From: Blepharisma japonicum
Lineage: Eukaryota; Ciliophora; Heterotrichea; Heterotrichida; Blepharismidae
Reading direction: 5' to 3'
DNA: 64,000 nt
NCBI GenBank assembly: GCA_949751835.1
Contig: CATKHK010000008.1
Coordinates: 1 to 64,000 of the forward strand
The notes under the pieces: model-generated
Database searches by the model: none
The model's input: the letters and a program-made list of their open reading frames with translations, nothing else
Told to the model about the DNA's origin: nothing
Shown: piece by piece, positions 32,656-43,713 of the stretch
Position numbering within the stretch: position 1 is the stretch's first letter
Layout: every line of letters starts with the position of its first letter
Translations under genes and position numbers: made by a program

Positions 32656-32720
32656 TACTTTAGTTTAACATGTATTCTTTATGAAAGAAATAGAATAATT
32701 GTCAAAAATGCTACAGTTAA

Positions 32721-33362
32721 TTAACAACAGCTAGAATAATTTGAAATCCTTCGGCTATAGTCTGCAAGCATAAGCTTTATTTCTCGGTTGCATGTTAATT
32801 TCCTTGCTTTCGATATATCATGCTTTTTTCACTTTCCAAAATCCAATAAAACTTCGACAGCTTTTATATTTCCCCACCTACATGCAACCTCCAAACAAGA
32901 TTCCATTTCATTATCACCTACTTCACTTTTTATCTGCGGATTTGCTCCAAATTCGATTAAGCACTTAATTACACTTGGATACCCATTTAAAGCTGCTTCA
33001 TACAGCGGCGTTCTGCCTGCCACATTTCTTTTATTTAAAAAAGATAATTCACTTGTCGGGTTTACAAGAAACTTTTTAGGGTCATTATAAACAAGTTTTT
33101 CAATAGCATCAAGGTCAGATTTACTGCCACGTCTGATGTGCTCGAATAAACTTTCTCTTCGCTTGTGTTCCAAAATTGCTTCATATGAAGGGTTTCCAGA
33201 GATAAAAGTAGATGAAGCATTGCTCTCAGGACAATGCACTATTTCGTCGATTAATTCATCAATATTAGAGACCACGTTTGCTATCCCTGATTCTTTAAAT
33301 AAATGCACTGCTTCAATTGCATTTCCTATGGATTTCCATCTCCGCTTGGCACTGTGTTCCAT
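32721..33362 (-). CDS. Ankyrin-repeat protein, 213 aa
   Basis: Residues about 85-190 contain ankyrin repeats: 'NVAGRTPLYEAALNGYPSVIKCLIEFGANPQIKSE' is a clear unit, followed by a less regular one ending 'CRWGNIKAVEVLLDFGK'. The N-terminal part is helical and unassigned. The frame reads through TGA 32829-32831 as Trp, adding 35 residues to TAA at 32721-32723, which lies 65 nt from the convergent coiled-coil gene. If the TGA were a stop, the protein would end right at the last repeat at 177 aa. Its role as a protein-interaction module is the only safe statement. Confidence 0.8.
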
Positions 33363-33758
33363 TTCTTATGATTTAATTAATTCTTAAAAAAATATTCTCT
33401 ATTCTTATTGCAAAATACTTATTATGTTACTGTTTAAATTATCAATATTTAAACTTCTCACTCAAAATATTATTCTTTTTAAAAATTTTGTCTATTAAAA
33501 TCTATTTATTTTTTTATATATAACAAATCGAGCCTTTCAAATTATAAAGTTTTGGAATATAATTTTAATAATTTAATTTCATTTTTATTTATTTTCAATA
33601 ATTAAATAAGATTAAACTGGTATCGGTTATGTTTCTTGCTTGTGAAGTCTTTGTAAATTTTTAAATGTCATTATTTTTTCTATTACGTTTAAATTAGCAT
33701 TTTATAAATAGCAATATTGGCATTATTAAAGTTGGCAGTTGATAAAATAATTGAGATA
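33363..33758. other. AT-rich divergent intergenic region
   Basis: About 395 bp of very AT-rich DNA between divergent genes. Nothing recognisable; promoters presumed. The open frame of the next gene extends 42 nt into it without an ATG. Confidence 0.5.
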
Positions 33759-35765
33759 ATGCAAAAATCAAAAGACAAATCCTTTTCTCGATCATCTATA
33801 AATTCAGCAGCTCATCAAGTTTTAATTACATCTCCTATACTAAGAGATTTCACTCCAGATAAAATCTCAAGAGCTAATGGCAACAGTTTGCAACAGCAAA
33901 TAGAAAAATTAATAAAAGAAAATCAAGAAAAAGATCAGATCATTTTATCTCTTCAAAGGAACTATGAAGGAGTCAACAAGATTTTTAAAGAAGAAAAAGG
34001 AAAAACTTATGAAAGCAATGATAAAATCATTATTTTGGAAGGTGAAAATTCAATGCTGCAGGCCAAAGTTCAGATTTTAGAAACACAGAAATTTAATATT
34101 ACGAGAGATCTTGATAAAGCCTTAGAAGAACTTGATAAGCTAAACAAATGCTATGAAGAAATAAGAATAATAAAAATTGAAAACCAAACTCTAAAAGGTT
34201 TGATTGAGAATAGAGTAATATTTATATAGAAAAATGACATTGAAGAAGTTCAAAGAAAATACGATATAGCGAAAGGGGAGGCTGATGCTTTGAAAAAGGT
34301 TAAAATTGATTTAGAATCTTCTTTAAAAAAAGCCAAAGCAGATTTTGATGACCTTTTACTGGAAAAAAGCAAAATATTGGAAGAGTTAAACAGCTTAAAA
34401 CAAATCAATGAAGATTTAACACACAGCAGCAAAACAAAATATGAAACTATTGAAAGGCTAAAGACAGAAAACGCAACATATAAAGCTAAAGAGCATCAGC
34501 TATTAATTCAAATTTCAAATCTCAAACAAAAGATTAATGAAGAAAAAGAGTCACATATAACATCAAGGGGAAAAATTTCAGAATTAAGCTCAGCATATCG
34601 CGAGCTTCAGGAGCAATTACTTATTAAAGAAACTTTATTTAAAGCTCAAAAAGATACAATAGAAAAAATTTCTGAGTTGGAAGAAATTATAGTCAAAAAA
34701 GATGCTGAAATAGAAAACTTATTGAAAGAAAATGAAAACCTACAATATTTGCACCAAAAAGGCACAAACGATTCAAGTAGGATTAGCAGAGAATCTGTAG
34801 ATATTAAAATAGAATATGAAAATTATAAAGCAAATGCTGAAAGTCAAAATCAACTAAACAGTGAAAAAGTTAACAGTATTATCAAAATATTAATGAAAAC
34901 TGAAATCCAATGCAGGGATCTAGAAATGGAAATCGATATACTGCCAAAAGATGAGGAAAGAAGGTACATGGATATCGGAATTTTGAATGGAGAGCTAGGA
35001 AATAGGCTAAATTATTTGCATGATCAAACAGATGAGCTATGCAAAGACAAAATTTTACTTCTGAATGAATTAAAAAATTCACCAAAAGGAAATTTTATAT
35101 CCCAGGATTTATATGATTTAACAAATAAGCATAAAAATGAAATAGAAACAAAGCTTAAAGATGCTGAAGAAAAAATTGAAAGCTTAAATCATGAACTTTT
35201 ATTTGCAAAAAGAAAAGCAAAACAAGCTGAGCATTTTATTGAAAAGAAAGACAGCATAATTACATCTTTAAAAGAATCAAATGAAAAGTTTGAAGAAAAT
35301 CTCAATGAGTATCGCAACAAAATTGAAGATTTAAATAAGGAATTAAATCTTAAAAATAAAGACTTCGAGCCACTTGTTAAAAAACTCAAGAAAAAGGTCG
35401 AAAAAATGGCAAATTTAAAAGCTGAACTAAGTATATTAAACCCAAGACTTACTAGTCTTAATGAAGAGCTTGCTAAAATAAAGGCAGTTTTAAGCAGTCG
35501 TAATGCTGACATATTAAGCTTAAATTCAAAAATAAAATCCCTCAATGAACAAATTTTTGAAGAACAAAAAGCTCAAGCTCAGCTACAGAGAGACCTAGCA
35601 GCTAAGTCTGCAGAAATTGCATTATTTTACCGTAAAAGCAGAAAAAAGCCAAGTGGCGTAGTTGAAAGCACAACAGAAATCTTAGATAGAATAGAGTACT
35701 TAAAAGATGAATTAGATAAATATAAACCTTCCAAAACAGAAGAAAATAAAATTAGAAGTCCTTAA
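33759..35765 (+). CDS. Long coiled-coil protein, 663 aa (1 intron)
   Basis: The ATG at 33759 is the first in the frame. A 15-nt intron (34215-34229) must be removed to join 'KGLIENR' to 'KNDIEEVQRKYD'. After a 45-residue Ser-rich head the protein is a nearly unbroken coiled coil to its end (e.g. LEELNSLKQINEDLTHSS, KDAEIENLLKENENLQ), with only a few breaks. No head domain, motor or membrane segment is present. Such proteins in ciliates are usually cytoskeletal, centriolar or Golgi tethers; nothing in the sequence decides between these. No internal TGA is needed. Confidence 0.85.
34215..34229 (+). other. 15-nt intron of the long coiled-coil gene
   Basis: GTAATATTTATATAG; phase 0, A at position 10, ending TAG. 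Removal restores an uninterrupted coiled coil; retention gives an in-frame stop. Confidence 0.9.
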
Positions 35766-35992
35766 AGTTTGATGTAAATTATAAAAATTTATAATATCGA
35801 TTGAATTTAACCTTGCTAATAACTATTATTTTATTATAAAATAAATCCCTAACCAAAACTCTTTACTTCTTTATCAAAATAATTATTTCTGTAATCATTT
35901 CAGGCTTTTAAGTTCAAATATTCTCTTATTAAAAATATTAAATTAAGTTATATTTTGCTCTTATTCATTCTGATTTTAAGCTAATTATAAAT

Positions 35993-36748
35993 ATGAGCGG
36001 AGCTGGAACTGGATACGATTTATCATCAACAACATATAATCCCGAAGGAAAAGTCTATCAAGTAGAATACGCAATAAAAGCTGCAGAAAACGGAGGATCA
36101 ATTATAGGACTAAAATGCAAAGATGGAATTGTCATCGGTGGCGAGCGGAACGTCGTGTCAAAAATGCTAGTCCAAAACAGTAATAAATGCATATTTGGGA
36201 TTACTAAAAATATTGGTGCAGTTGTGACAGGAGTTATCCCAGATGGAAAAGCTGTGATTTCAAGGGCAAGACAAGAAGCAACCCAATACGCTGAATTTTA
36301 TGGAAAAGATATTGGCTCTACAGTTCTTGCAGACAGAGTTGCTCAATATATGTATCTTTTCACCCTATATGGAGGACTGAGACCTTTTGGATGCTCAATT
36401 ATTATGGCAGGAATTGATGATGGAATCCCAAAATTGTTTTTGATTGAGCCTTCAGGAGCTTTCTTTGAATATTATGCTTGCGCTTCAGGAAAAGGTAATC
36501 AGGTATGCAAAACAGAAATTGACAAACTTAATCTTGCAGATTTAACGTGTAGAGATGCGGTTTATCATATTCATAAAATGCTTGTTAAAAGTAGAGAAGA
36601 AGGACAAGAAAAAAGATATGAAGTTGATATTTCGTGGATGAGTCAGGAGACTAATAATTTCTTAGTCCCAGTCCCTCTGGACTTCAAAGATGAAATGGAA
36701 AGAAAAGCAAAAGATGATATTGAAAGAGAGGAAAGAGGAGATGAGTAG
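35993..36748 (+). CDS. PSMA3: 20S proteasome subunit alpha-7 (PSMA3 type)
   Basis: The 251-aa product is a proteasome alpha subunit. It begins with the alpha signature 'GTGYDLSSTTYNPEGKVYQVEYA', then 'GIVIGGERNVVSKML', 'ADRVAQYMYLFTLYGGLRPFGCSIIMAGID', 'LFLIEPSGAFFEYYACASGKGNQVCKTEIDKL' and 'LTCRDAVYHIHKML'. The GTGYDLS start and the acidic C-terminus (EREERGDE) point to the PSMA3/Pre10 class rather than other alpha subunits. It forms part of the outer heptameric ring, which gates substrate entry and docks regulators; it has no catalytic Thr. The upstream 227 nt are AT-rich and gene-free. Confidence 0.95.
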   Translation: MSGAGTGYDLSSTTYNPEGKVYQVEYAIKAAENGGSIIGLKCKDGIVIGGERNVVSKMLVQNSNKCIFGITKNIGAVVTGVIPDGKAVISRARQEATQYAEFYGKDIGSTVLADRVAQYMYLFTLYGGLRPFGCSIIMAGIDDGIPKLFLIEPSGAFFEYYACASGKGNQVCKTEIDKLNLADLTCRDAVYHIHKMLVKSREEGQEKRYEVDISWMSQETNNFLVPVPLDFKDEMERKAKDDIEREERGDE

Positions 36749-36830
36749 TAAGAATTAGGAATAATTATTTCTCTTAAAAACATTATAATTGTTTAAAGTA
36801 AAAAAATCTAAAATAAAGAAGTTACATGAA

Positions 36831-37589
36831 CTATAGCACTCCTCCTGATGGAAATTGCTGATATCTTGGGACATGAGCAGGCATTTGTGGGGTTACCTCG
36901 CTTTGTCTTACGCTATTTTGGGATATAGGTGGATTTTCTTGTTGTCCAGCTTGATTAGGTTGTTCTTGAGGTTGTAGTTGAGGAGGTTGATAAGGCTCTA
37001 TCGGTACCCCTTCAGCAGCTTGAAATCCTGCCTGCGCATCAAACCCCCTATAATTAATTGAATAAAAATTCAATCAATGACAATAATCCCCTGCAGCAAC
37101 CCTCACACCAGTATCCCTCAAACATTGGTCTGCCGCTACCTGCAATTCCCTATTCATAATCAATTCATTCTTTTTCATTCTTATCATAAACTGTCTCCCA
37201 ACCTCTCTCATCGCGAAAGCAGATATAATAATAATGCAAATATCTACAAGTGCAAGAATGTCAAAAAAAATCAGGCTTAGTAGCAAGTCAAGAGAAAATA
37301 AAAACAATACGATCAAAATAATAATTTTGAAAAACATGTATTTGATTCAAGAACTTTTTACGCAACGGTTTGCTGTCTGTATGATTATAAGGTAAGTTTG
37401 AGGGTCAATTCTACCAAAAAGGAGAGGATTATGATTTATTATTTGATCAAAATAAAATCTTGCACAATTTGACCTTGAGTGAACAATTGTGTGGCCCTCA
37501 GAAGGCTCTGGAGGAGTTGGGATAATTTTTGGCTCCCAAAAAATGTACCATGGATTTCTTCTTGTATTGGGATTTAATTGATCTACCAT
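36831..37589 (-). CDS. Two-TM protein with Pro/Gln-rich tail, 252 aa
   Basis: The frame joins through three TGA (Trp) codons. Residues 1-80 are polar, with 'NPWYIFWEPKIIPTPPEPSEGHT'. Two hydrophobic helices follow at about 86-118 (FFKIIILIVLFLFSLDLLLSL and ILALVDICIIIISAF), then an amphipathic segment with two Cys and a C-terminal tail rich in Gln, Pro and Glu (QPPQLQPQEQPNQAGQQ). The tail composition recalls the ends of the four-TM pair at 25906-31393, but the membrane segments do not obviously match them. No named family is recognised. Confidence 0.78.
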
Positions 37590-37696
37590 TTATTATATAT
37601 GAACTATTAATATTTCTCTAAGCTAATAAAATAATATTTCTCTAAGCTACTAAAAGTCTAATAATTGGTTTATAATAAAGAAAATAATAAATTAAA

Positions 37697-40600
37697 TTAT
37701 TTAATTTGTAACAATTTTATGGTTTCGACCACAATCACTTCTAAAACCATATCTGCAAGGTCAAGCTTAACTTGGACTTCTTCTTCCTCATAGTCAAGCC
37801 AACTATTTTCTTCTTCACACACATCTTGGCATAACAATCCGCTCATTTTTTCTTCTCTAAAAACTTGAAGCCTATTTTCGTCTATTCCTCCATTAGGCAT
37901 GACCATCTCTATAGTAGGATATATTCCTCCTCGTAAGCAAGCCCATTTATACATGGTTTCTTTGACTTTATCGAATACATTCATAAGATGAGACTCCCCA
38001 AATAAAATCCTCTGATGATTGCTCCATGGATCTGGAACTCCTTTGGTGTCATATGGCCGAATGTAATTAAGAGCTTCGTTTACACAGTCAAAAAGCATTT
38101 GAAGATAAATCTGCCTTGATGGGGCATCTAAAGAGTTAAATCCAGATTTTAGCTCTGTGCATAGCTCTGGAGGCAAAATTAAGTCTAAAGTGGGATATTT
38201 CACTAATGAACCTATTTCTGCATTTTGAAGAAGGGAGAGTCTGCTTAATGGGTCATGATATGCAGGAGTGTTTATAGAATCTAATATTTCGTTTTCTATA
38301 GGTAGTAGCTGACTTAGCATAACATCAAGATATTCGTCAATAAAGACTAAGCTAGGGTCAATCTGAGGGCTGAAGTCTTGAAATGGGACTTTTTCTAAAT
38401 ACAGCCCAACTTCTTTGTGAATCACTTGGTTTATTAATTCCTCAGAAAAATCATCAGATTCTGTCGTATTTATTGATGTCAAAATTATATCTTTTGGACT
38501 TTCTAATGAATTAGTGTCATGCTCATAGTCAATTAAAGAATTTTCAGACTCTCCATGAGGTGATTCAAGAGGAAAAATGTCTTTTTTAGAAAATGGAGAA
38601 AATTTGCGGTCTGACTCTGAAGAATCTTCTTCTATGTGGCTTCGAATTCTTTTCATAATATCAAGATCTGAGTCGTCAGAGCTTTCTTCTTTATCAAAAG
38701 TGTCAGTTTCTAAATTCAATGGCGAAGCATTTCCTTCATGCAAATTTTCTAAGGTTGGAACTGATTGGTATTCTCTGTCTGAGCTTGACACAGAGTACTT
38801 GTCTGACTCGTATAGTCCAGGAATTTTCTTTTGTAAAATAAAGTCTTTAGTTAGCCTTTCTTTTGATGGGTCAGGCTTATCACAGAAAAGTTCTTTGTGG
38901 TCAGTTAATAATATGCCTTTTGAGGTGTTTTCTTGAGGAGACTTTTTATTTTCAGCTTCTTGAGGTATCTTGCTTGGAATTTCTTCTTGAGGATGATGAG
39001 ATGGACTTAAAAGTAGCTTGTTTCCATTCAAAATATTTGGGACTACTTTTTGATTTTCTATTTTTGGAGATTTTATAGGTGCTGGACCTTGTCTTATATT
39101 TTCTATTGGAAGTTTTGGAATATCAGGGATTTTTTGAAGATTTTCATGGAAAATTGTAGATGGGATATTTAAAGGAGTTTTGATAACACTTGTTAGGGAA
39201 TTTTGAATTTGTGCTGGATTTTCTGCAAGAGACCTTACTTTATTTAAAAAATTATTTGAGTCTTGTAGAAGGCCAATAGAATTTAATTGCTTAGGGCTTT
39301 CTTGTGGAGGTATTGCAATATTTGGTTTTATATTTTGTTGTGGAATTTTAACATTACTCACAAATGGTCTTGGTGATTTTGAAGAGCTCGAAATTGATGA
39401 AGGGCTTTCTTGAGGGATTTTATAAGAAGATGATCCAGCTACCCACAAATCTTCTTCAGATTCATCTGAATGAGTGTCTATATGCTTATGATTTGGAGAA
39501 GGCTCAGTATCTTTAACTTTTACGAAATTATCGTATCTGTTTGCTGAATTCTTTTTAGGCTCAACATCCCCTTTCTGTTTTTCTTGAAATGTTCTTATAA
39601 TTCTGTCTTCATATATATTTTGCACGTATTCAGGCTTATAAGGTTTAATTTTATCGTCTGCTTGAAGTAGAAGTTTAGGAACTGTCACTTTTTCGCTGAC
39701 AAATTTTCTTATTTCGGAGTCTATTTTGCCTTTTTGAATTTCTCTTTCAGAGTCGCTCAAGATTAAATCAACTGCACTTTCTTTTTCATTATTTTTCAAT
39801 ATTGGTTGCTCATTTATTTCTTTCGAAGATTTCTCTACATTAGAATTATTCTCATGCTTGTCAAGCATAGCTCTTAAGTCTAAGCTTTTAGGCTTATAAG
39901 TGCAAACTTCTTCTGGATTTTTGTTAACTTTATACTCAAAACTATTTTCTAATGAATCTACTTGAGACTGCTCAGATTTATCAGGCTCTGGAACTTCATC
40001 AGCAATAAACTCTTTTAATCTATGGCTAGAAGGCTTTTCTACTGATGTCCACTCAATCCGTGGAGAAAACACTTCTCTATCACTAGAACCTGCATGATCT
40101 CTTTCTTCTAGTCCGCTTTTTTCGTCTGAAATATCATTTTCTATCATTGACGTATCTCTTCTTGATGAGCTACCTTCTTCATATATAGGCTCCTCATAGT
40201 CTTCGTGCACATTGATATAAGGCTCATTTGGAACTTCTGACTCCTCATATTTTTTTATTTTAAATAAAATTTTGCCTATTGGTAAAGGAGGAATTTTCAC
40301 AGGCTGCTTTTCACGATCAGAAACCTCAGGTGTAGACTGAGCTTCACAAGGAGTTCGAAGGCTGCTTGATGACTCTGTGCCTCCTGTCCTTATTATAGAA
40401 TTTTCTCCAACACTTCCAAGCTCGTCAAGTTGAGCTTGAACCATTATTTCATTATCTAAAAATTTTTGTTCAATTTCATTAAATCTATTTTGCAAAGTTA
40501 GCCTAAATTGATCTACAAGCTCGCTTTTACTATTTCTTAGGCTTTCTGGTGGAGGGTCTTTAATATCAATCCATTCTTCATCTCTTTCTGTTTCCTGCCT

Positions 40601-42196
40601 TTCTATAGAAAAATTCGAGGAATTTGAGCTTTGGTTTTGCAACGTTAATTCTTCATGATGAGGAAAAGACTCAATTTCAATCGGCTCAATATTCTTTTTA
40701 GTAAATAGAGAATTCAAAAGAGAGCTGCTAAACCCTAAATCTCCAGAAGAATGCGATTGATATGATTCTTCAATTTCTTCAATGCTCTTACTTTTTAAAC
40801 TTCTAAACCATCTTTGAATAATAATTGCTGCTTCATCAGGGCTATATTTATCCCGACACATTAATTGTTTAGCTTCTTGAACTCTTTCTTTAAGACTTTT
40901 TAATTTTTCTTTTAATACCCCTTGACTATCTCGAATTGTATCTGAGATTTTAAGCTCTTCTAATGATTCTTGGCCATATTGATGCACAGCTATATCTGAA
41001 AGGTCAGAATCGGTTTGAATTTTTCAGGCGCTCAGATTACTTATTTTATGGCTTGGGGATTGTTTCGGGTCACTTTCATGTCTGTAAAGACTCATTGGAT
41101 TTATGTAATCACTTTGTGATAAAGGCTCGGATAGTAAACGTTTTTTCGTATATTCTTGTATATTGTTGTAGAAGATCTTTTTTTTCTTTTTCTTTTTAGT
41201 TTTTTTCACTGCTGTTTTTCGCTGCTTGTCTATCATTTCTAATGCTCTTTCCCTTTCTTTTTCTTTTACTAGCTCTTCAAGCCTACTTTGAAGCTCTGCG
41301 ATTTTGACTTCTTTTCTTTTAAGTTTCATATATTTTTGGATGTTTGGGTTAGGGCTTCAAGGAGTTTCTTTTGGCTTTTCAATTTTGGGGCTTTTTCGTC
41401 TTGGTCTAATGTTTGGGTATAAATCTAATCCAATATGAGCTCTTCTTTCATTAAGTGACCGTTCTCTCTCAGCTCTTTTCTTTTCTTTGAGTTCTATTTC
41501 TTCAGCATTTTTTTCAAATTCTTTATATTCAAATTTACTTTGATCTACACCTCAAGCCAATTTATGAAGTTTTTTATCTTTTGTAATTTTTTTCGCATTT
41601 TGTTTTCTTATGGCTTCATTTGTTTTTTTCAATTTATTTTTCTTTTCTTCTTCTTTTTTCTTTATTTCTTCTTCTTTTTTGATGTTTAAGCTCTTTTCTA
41701 TGTGAGTTTTTGTGAGAGTTTCGTTGATAATCTTTTTTATTTTTCCGCTGGCTGGTTTTTCTTTTATAGCTTCAATTTCTATTTGTTTTGGCTGAGACAG
41801 TTGGATTTTTCGGTCTCGTTTAGATGATTTAGATCGTCAAGGCTTAGGACTTAATTCGTGTTCAATTTTTGGCTCAGGAGGGCTCTTAAATCTTTTTGGA
41901 ATTGATTTTACAGCTGGTGCAATTTTTACAGGTGAAGTTTCTTTGCTTAATGATTTTTTATCTTTTAGGATTATATTTGTTTCTGATTTCTTTAATTGAG
42001 GTTTTGTTTTTAAAAGATTTTCTGGCTTTTTAGATAAAGATTTTTTAGTTGGGAGGGTTTGGCATGATTTTATTTTCTTTCCTGTTACTAGAGAAGAATT
42101 ATTTTGGCTGCCATTTGTGTTTAAGTTCAGGATGAATTTTGGTGATGATGGTTTTTGGCTTTCAATTGCAAATAATACGTCTTCCTGATTTTTCAT
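37697..42196 (-). CDS. Large IQ/coiled-coil protein with DUF4378-like C-terminus, 1,499 aa
   Basis: Three in-frame blocks join through TGA (Trp) codons into one protein. Residues 1-130 are basic and Lys/Ser/Pro-rich. Residues about 150-400 are a highly charged helical or coiled-coil region (IEKSLNIKKEEEIKKKEEEKK). Near residue 460 there is an IQ-like motif (AAIIIQRWFRSLKSK). A long disordered acidic/Ser-rich centre follows. The last 170 residues form a folded helical domain ('LFDCVNEALNYIRPY', 'VKLDLADMVLEVIVVETIKLL') that resembles DUF4378, known from TRM-type and centrosome-linked proteins. That match is from memory of the family pattern and is tentative. A role at microtubule arrays or basal bodies would fit. 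The start M (42196) is preferred over 42232 because the extra 12 residues look like leader. Confidence 0.82.
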
Positions 42197-42405
42197 ATAT
42201 AAATTAATGCTATTAAAATAAATAAAACTCATGCTTGATAATTTTAAATATTAATAATCAAATATTTTATATTATAAAACAATAAATTTATTAATTGCCT
42301 CTTTAATTCTCATCTATTAAATCAATATCGACTATTCTTCTTTAATCATGCAAAAAAATATTAATTTCTGTTTTTATCTAGAACAAAATTACAATTAATA
42401 AAAAT

Positions 42406-43623
42406 ATGATTCAAATGAACATATCGCATTTAACTTTCCCACTCCAACCTTCTCTGCAAGATACCAAAGTTCCATTGCTTGATTCAAATGACCAAAGTTA
42501 TTCTGACTCTCAGAGCATAAGTATTATTTCTCGTGAATTTAGTAAAGAAGGCCAAATCTGTCCTGTATGTAACGATTATTCATCTGAAATCATCATTTTT
42601 GGCATATGTAAGCATTCTTTCTGCAGCAGATGCATCAAGCTATATCTTTCAACTCAAGTTAGGCAGTCATCTGTGCTATGAATAAAATGCCTTCAATATG
42701 GGTGTCCAGAGCCTGTTCCTACAGAGGTTGTTTATAGCCATCTAACCCCAAACCTGAGAACCCTATATGAAAAACTTAAAACTCGTTCAGAAATTTATAA
42801 AAATGAACATTTCAGATGATGTCCAGCACCTAACTGCGAAGGCTATGATAATGGAACAATAAAAAAGCATAAATTAACATGCAACCAATGCGGATTTATG
42901 TTTTGCTATTATTGCAACCAAGCCTGGCATGGATCAAAAAAATGTGATAATGGCGATGATTATCAGTTCGAAAAATGAACAAATGGCAAAAAAATTAAAT
43001 ATTGCCCCAACTGCAGGGTGAAAATAGAAAAAGATGGTGGGTGTCCAGAGATGATGTGTCCAAATTGCAATTATGTTTGATGCTGGATATGTGGAAAAGA
43101 AAGAAATGCAAATAACCACGATGAAATGTTTTGCCTAATTGGATTGAGCAAGTGAGAGTTTTATTGATATATCATTTTTGGTATGATTTTTGCACCTATT
43201 TTATTACCTTTTGGTGTATTGGCATTTTTTGTGATCATGATTGAAATTTTTGGAGAGAGATTTGAAGATGCAGATGAAATGGTAAAATATTTGGCTAAGA
43301 AAAAATGGCTACTTTATTCTATAGCTTTTGTGTTTTCTCCTATTATTGTTGTATTGATGATGGTAACATTTGCTTTTATAATTGGTTTACGTATCTCAAA
43401 GCTTGGACATAGAAATGGATATTATGCATGATGGCTGTCCATATTTTTTGGATTTCTTATAGGAATTGTACTATTTATAGCATTCGTTCTCATATGAATT
43501 GTTCTTAGTGTTGCTGCACCGATATGCGGATTTTTCTTTTTATTGTTGAAGTTATATTTTATTTTCAAAAGATTAACTAATACTGAAATTAAAGTTGAAG
43601 AATATCCTAGGAGTCTAGTTTAA
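42406..43623 (+). CDS. Membrane-anchored RBR (RING-IBR-RING) E3 ubiquitin ligase, 405 aa
   Basis: RING1 starts at about residue 52 (CPVCNDYSSEIIIFGICKHSFCSRC). The IBR starts at about 138 (WCPAPNCEGYDNG... CNQCGFMFCYYCNQAWHG). RING2 starts at about 197 ([32 protein letters not shown]). The Cys after 'DGG' (about residue 213) is the expected catalytic residue that forms the thioester with ubiquitin. The Trp in 'YVWCW' is the TGA at 43078-43080, and several other Trp codons are TGA. From about residue 250 there are three to four TM segments, as in RNF19-type RBR ligases, so it should work at an internal membrane. The stop is TAA at 43621-43623. Confidence 0.93.
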
Positions 43624-43713
43624 AATCAAAGATCAAAATTATCTTATACTCATATTAAGGCTAATTCAATTACAAAAATAATATTAAAAAATTTAAAAAT
43701 ATATTAGCAATAT

